Assembly (NCBI GenBank): GCA_963082875.1
Contig: OY720100.1
Location: 9,486,001-9,550,000, forward strand
Length of the DNA stretch: 64,000 bases
Reading direction: 5' to 3'
Source of the DNA: Corella eumyota
Taxonomy: Eukaryota > Chordata > Ascidiacea > Phlebobranchia > Corellidae
Shown: piece after piece, positions 63,001 through 64,000 of the stretch
Position numbering within the stretch: position 1 is the first letter of the stretch
How the letters are laid out: the number at the start of each line of letters is the position of its first letter
The notes under the pieces: generated by a model
The model's database searches: none
The model's input: the letters and a program-made list of their open reading frames with translations, nothing else
What the model was told of the DNA's origin: nothing
Translations under genes and position numbers: made by a program

Positions 63001-64000
63001 TCAGCCATCATTTCAGTATACTTTCTCATGCGATACCACAAAACCTTACAGTCTGAAGGTTTTTCTCCATATCTGAGTTTAACAGTATCACCCCAGCACA
63101 CTAGTTCTCTGCGAAAGTAAACCTTTGATGGGTACTCAGCAAAATTCTTTAAAGCATTGTCGCCCATTACCCAGCCGTTATGAGCCAAAATAAACCGGCA
63201 ATTTTTCTCATCTTCCATAATTGTTGCCTCTTCCTCTTGAACACTTGTATCTGAAAAAGGGTGATTAAAGTAAAGTGTAGACAATGGACTTTCTTTACCT
63301 ATAACAAACTTTTTTGGACCATGATCAGCTATGCGTTCATATATAATGCCGGAAATGACATTTTCTATAGCTGCAATAGTATCGTCTTGACATAATTTTT
63401 TTTGTGTTTCATTAAACCATTCCAAAGTATTCCTGAATCCAGTGCAAGCTTTTTCAATATCTTTACCACTTCCCACATAGAATTGATGCAAGGCAACAAC
63501 TAAATCTACACTGCAACCAAGGCGACGAAATTTTTTATCTTGAATCAAAGAAATGGTCTCAGTTGGTTTGGTAGAATCAGGTAAAATATCATTTTTGATA
63601 ACACCCAAAAACTTTTCCACAAAGTCATCAACATCTATTTGAAAAAATTCCCACAACTTTAACGACGGAATAATTGCAGTTAGCAGTAGTCGAAAACTTT
63701 CTAGATGCTCTTGTTTTGTTAATTGTTTTTCTGGAAATTCTTTAGGGTATTTACCATTTGCAATGTTTAAAGACAAATGAAATATAGCTCTGTCAAGCAA
63801 GTAAGCAGGTCTAAGATGTGGTGAGTTTTCAAGATTGTATCCACATTCTGGTGAATCATTTAACCATAGGCTATTTGAAGCTGTGTGGTTCCATACTACA
63901 TCAGTGACACTCATCATGTTCCAATTATTTCTCATTTCTTGCACAAATTCTTTAATGTTATTAAAATCACATGGAATGGGGTCGTTAGATAACATTGAAC
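60012..64000 (-). CDS. AGL: Glycogen debranching enzyme, 5'-truncated by the window edge
   Basis: Bifunctional cytosolic enzyme: the 4-alpha-glucanotransferase (GH13-like) moves maltotriosyl units, and the amylo-alpha-1,6-glucosidase (GH133) then removes the branch glucose. The frame is open through the right edge, so the 1327 residues from the first ATG are a minimum. The sequence corresponds to human AGL from about residue 190 onward (1532 aa in human). Transferase motifs: VTDVVWNHTASNS, RIDNCHSTPIHVAEY (about 62960-62995), FAELFTGSE (about 62880-62900) and HDNESMLTKRT (about 62655-62680). Glucosidase motifs: RSWGRDTFISMHGILLVTGQ (about 61270-61330), NCRDAVWFWLQCIQ (about 61135-61175), GTWCDKMGES and PATPRDGSAVE. 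The stop TAA is preceded by DLLEDMSKLE. A coding stretch of 3989 nt with no intron contrasts with the other genes here. Confidence 0.97.
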   Translation of the reverse strand, partial: SMLSNDPIPCDFNNIKEFVQEMRNNWNMMSVTDVVWNHTASNSLWLNDSPECGYNLENSPHLRPAYLLDRAIFHLSLNIANGKYPKEFPEKQLTKQEHLESFRLLLTAIIPSLKLWEFFQIDVDDFVEKFLGVIKNDILPDSTKPTETISLIQDKKFRRLGCSVDLVVALHQFYVGSGKDIEKACTGFRNTLEWFNETQKKLCQDDTIAAIENVISGIIYERIADHGPKKFVIGKESPLSTLYFNHPFSDTSVQEEEATIMEDEKNCRFILAHNGWVMGDNALKNFAEYPSKVYFRRELVCWGDTVKLRYGEKPSDCKVLWYRMRKYTEMMAELFHGIRIDNCHSTPIHVAEYMLDAARKIQPDLYVFAELFTGSENVDNIFINRLGITSLVRESLSAWDSHELGRIVYMYGGEPISSFRQPSTQPLTPSRAHALLYDISHDNESMLTKRTIVDVLPSTALVSMACCAVGSTRGHDELVPSHINVVTDERKYREWAPTGNNLSSVVGPKSGIVNGKRMLNMLHQTMALNGFTQVFIDQRTSDVIAITRHNSKTHYSYVMIAHTAFQSSGKNFVPCMTIEGQVMGITIEAKPTNTVKSTQEYIDSFSKNGDYINGIDEFGHSIEMDLPIGLSNCCEFETSSEGKTFTIHFTDFPPGSVIVLKVKMQENADDNILKIRSLIDNLRNNNTNFDKIASKLDLRALNRVLFRCNEEENSDGYGIGSYGVPNWKELTYCGIAGIAVPFAKIRHDNDLGHPLCDNLRNGNWLMDYIATRLQQHDKTKEIGDWYANCFKILGQLPRYLVPTYFEPIISLTYKKLLKACFNQMSSFVKDGSSFTRSLALGTVALCGFVKGALLPKVHPDVKGVSTAADDPDVQILSSMAAGLPHFSSGVMRSWGRDTFISMHGILLVTGQYTDSRNLILAFSGCMRHGLMPNLLGEGKISRYNCRDAVWFWLQCIQELCESDSYQLLQLPVARIFPTDDSEVRPVGACTQPLYDIVQEAMQRHVDGILFRERNAGSDIDRNMSDTGFLVEAGVKLDTGFVFGGSKYNCGTWCDKMGESEKAGTKGVPATPRDGSAVELVALCKSTVRWLNKANSVGKFPYDGVFIKTQSQKNEATKAKLTWSQWDKKIQMNFERLFFVGEDDNSSLVHKRNIYKDTFGASSPWCDYQLRPNFTLAMVYAPELFDIDHAWQALNIAQEKLLGPLGMKTLDPDDLQYRGDYDNSNDGTDSSVAKGFNYHQGPEWLWPVGYFLRAKLYFAKKLGPAVLKDTVEFIQSYLVTHQLHLESSLWCGLPELTNSDGKECRDSCDIQAWSHATLLDLLEDMSKLE

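Overview
The window is about 64 kb of very AT-rich animal nuclear DNA. Its genes have many exons with mostly GT-AG introns of tens to a few hundred bases, and it carries tRNA-derived SINEs, minisatellites and a satellite array. The proteins are plainly metazoan: a DLG-type MAGUK, a LRRK2-type Roco kinase, the PKA RII subunit, GRP94, MORN5, TRAX, Hikeshi, TMBIM4 and glycogen debranching enzyme. Compact genes, short introns and the SINE type suggest an invertebrate deuterostome, perhaps an ascidian tunicate. That is an inference; no species-specific marker was verified.

Layout. 150-4843 (+): 3' exons of dlg (SH3, hook, guanylate kinase), with the 5' part off the window. 4.9-17.6 kb: a gene-free block packed with repeats. 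It holds a SINE 3' fragment, two copies of a long retroposon-like repeat, a 3.4-copy tandem repeat of about 305 bp, a 30-bp and a 33-bp minisatellite, a 179-bp satellite of about 12.4 units (each carrying a TGACGTCA palindrome or near match) and a 703-bp terminal-inverted-repeat element. 17598-32815 (-): a complete LRRK2-type gene, which I resolved into 46 phase-consistent coding exons (2363 aa). 35659-39292 (-): PKA RII in 10 exons (393 aa). 41388-48304 (-): GRP94/endoplasmin in 18 constitutive positions (826 aa, signal peptide to AHDEL), with three of those positions duplicated as alternative exons. 48959-50140 (+): MORN5, divergent from GRP94 across a 654-bp intergenic region that holds a perfect ER-stress element. 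50926-51720 (+): intronless TRAX, convergent with Hikeshi (51974-53567, -). 53843-56315 (-): an unrecognised 534-aa coiled-coil protein. 57453-58932 (-): TMBIM4. 60012-64000 (-): the C-terminal 1.3k residues of glycogen debranching enzyme in one uninterrupted exon that runs off the window.

The most notable signal is in GRP94. Three exon positions (8, 9 and 14) each exist in two diverged, phase-compatible versions, so up to eight chaperone isoforms are possible. The two versions of exon 14 are separated by only 44 nt, probably too little to splice, which would force mutual exclusion. The genes look like an ordinary mixture rather than a functional cluster. The one regulatory logic readable from sequence is ER-stress control of GRP94. 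TMBIM4 is a second endomembrane stress gene nearby, but it has no obvious shared element.
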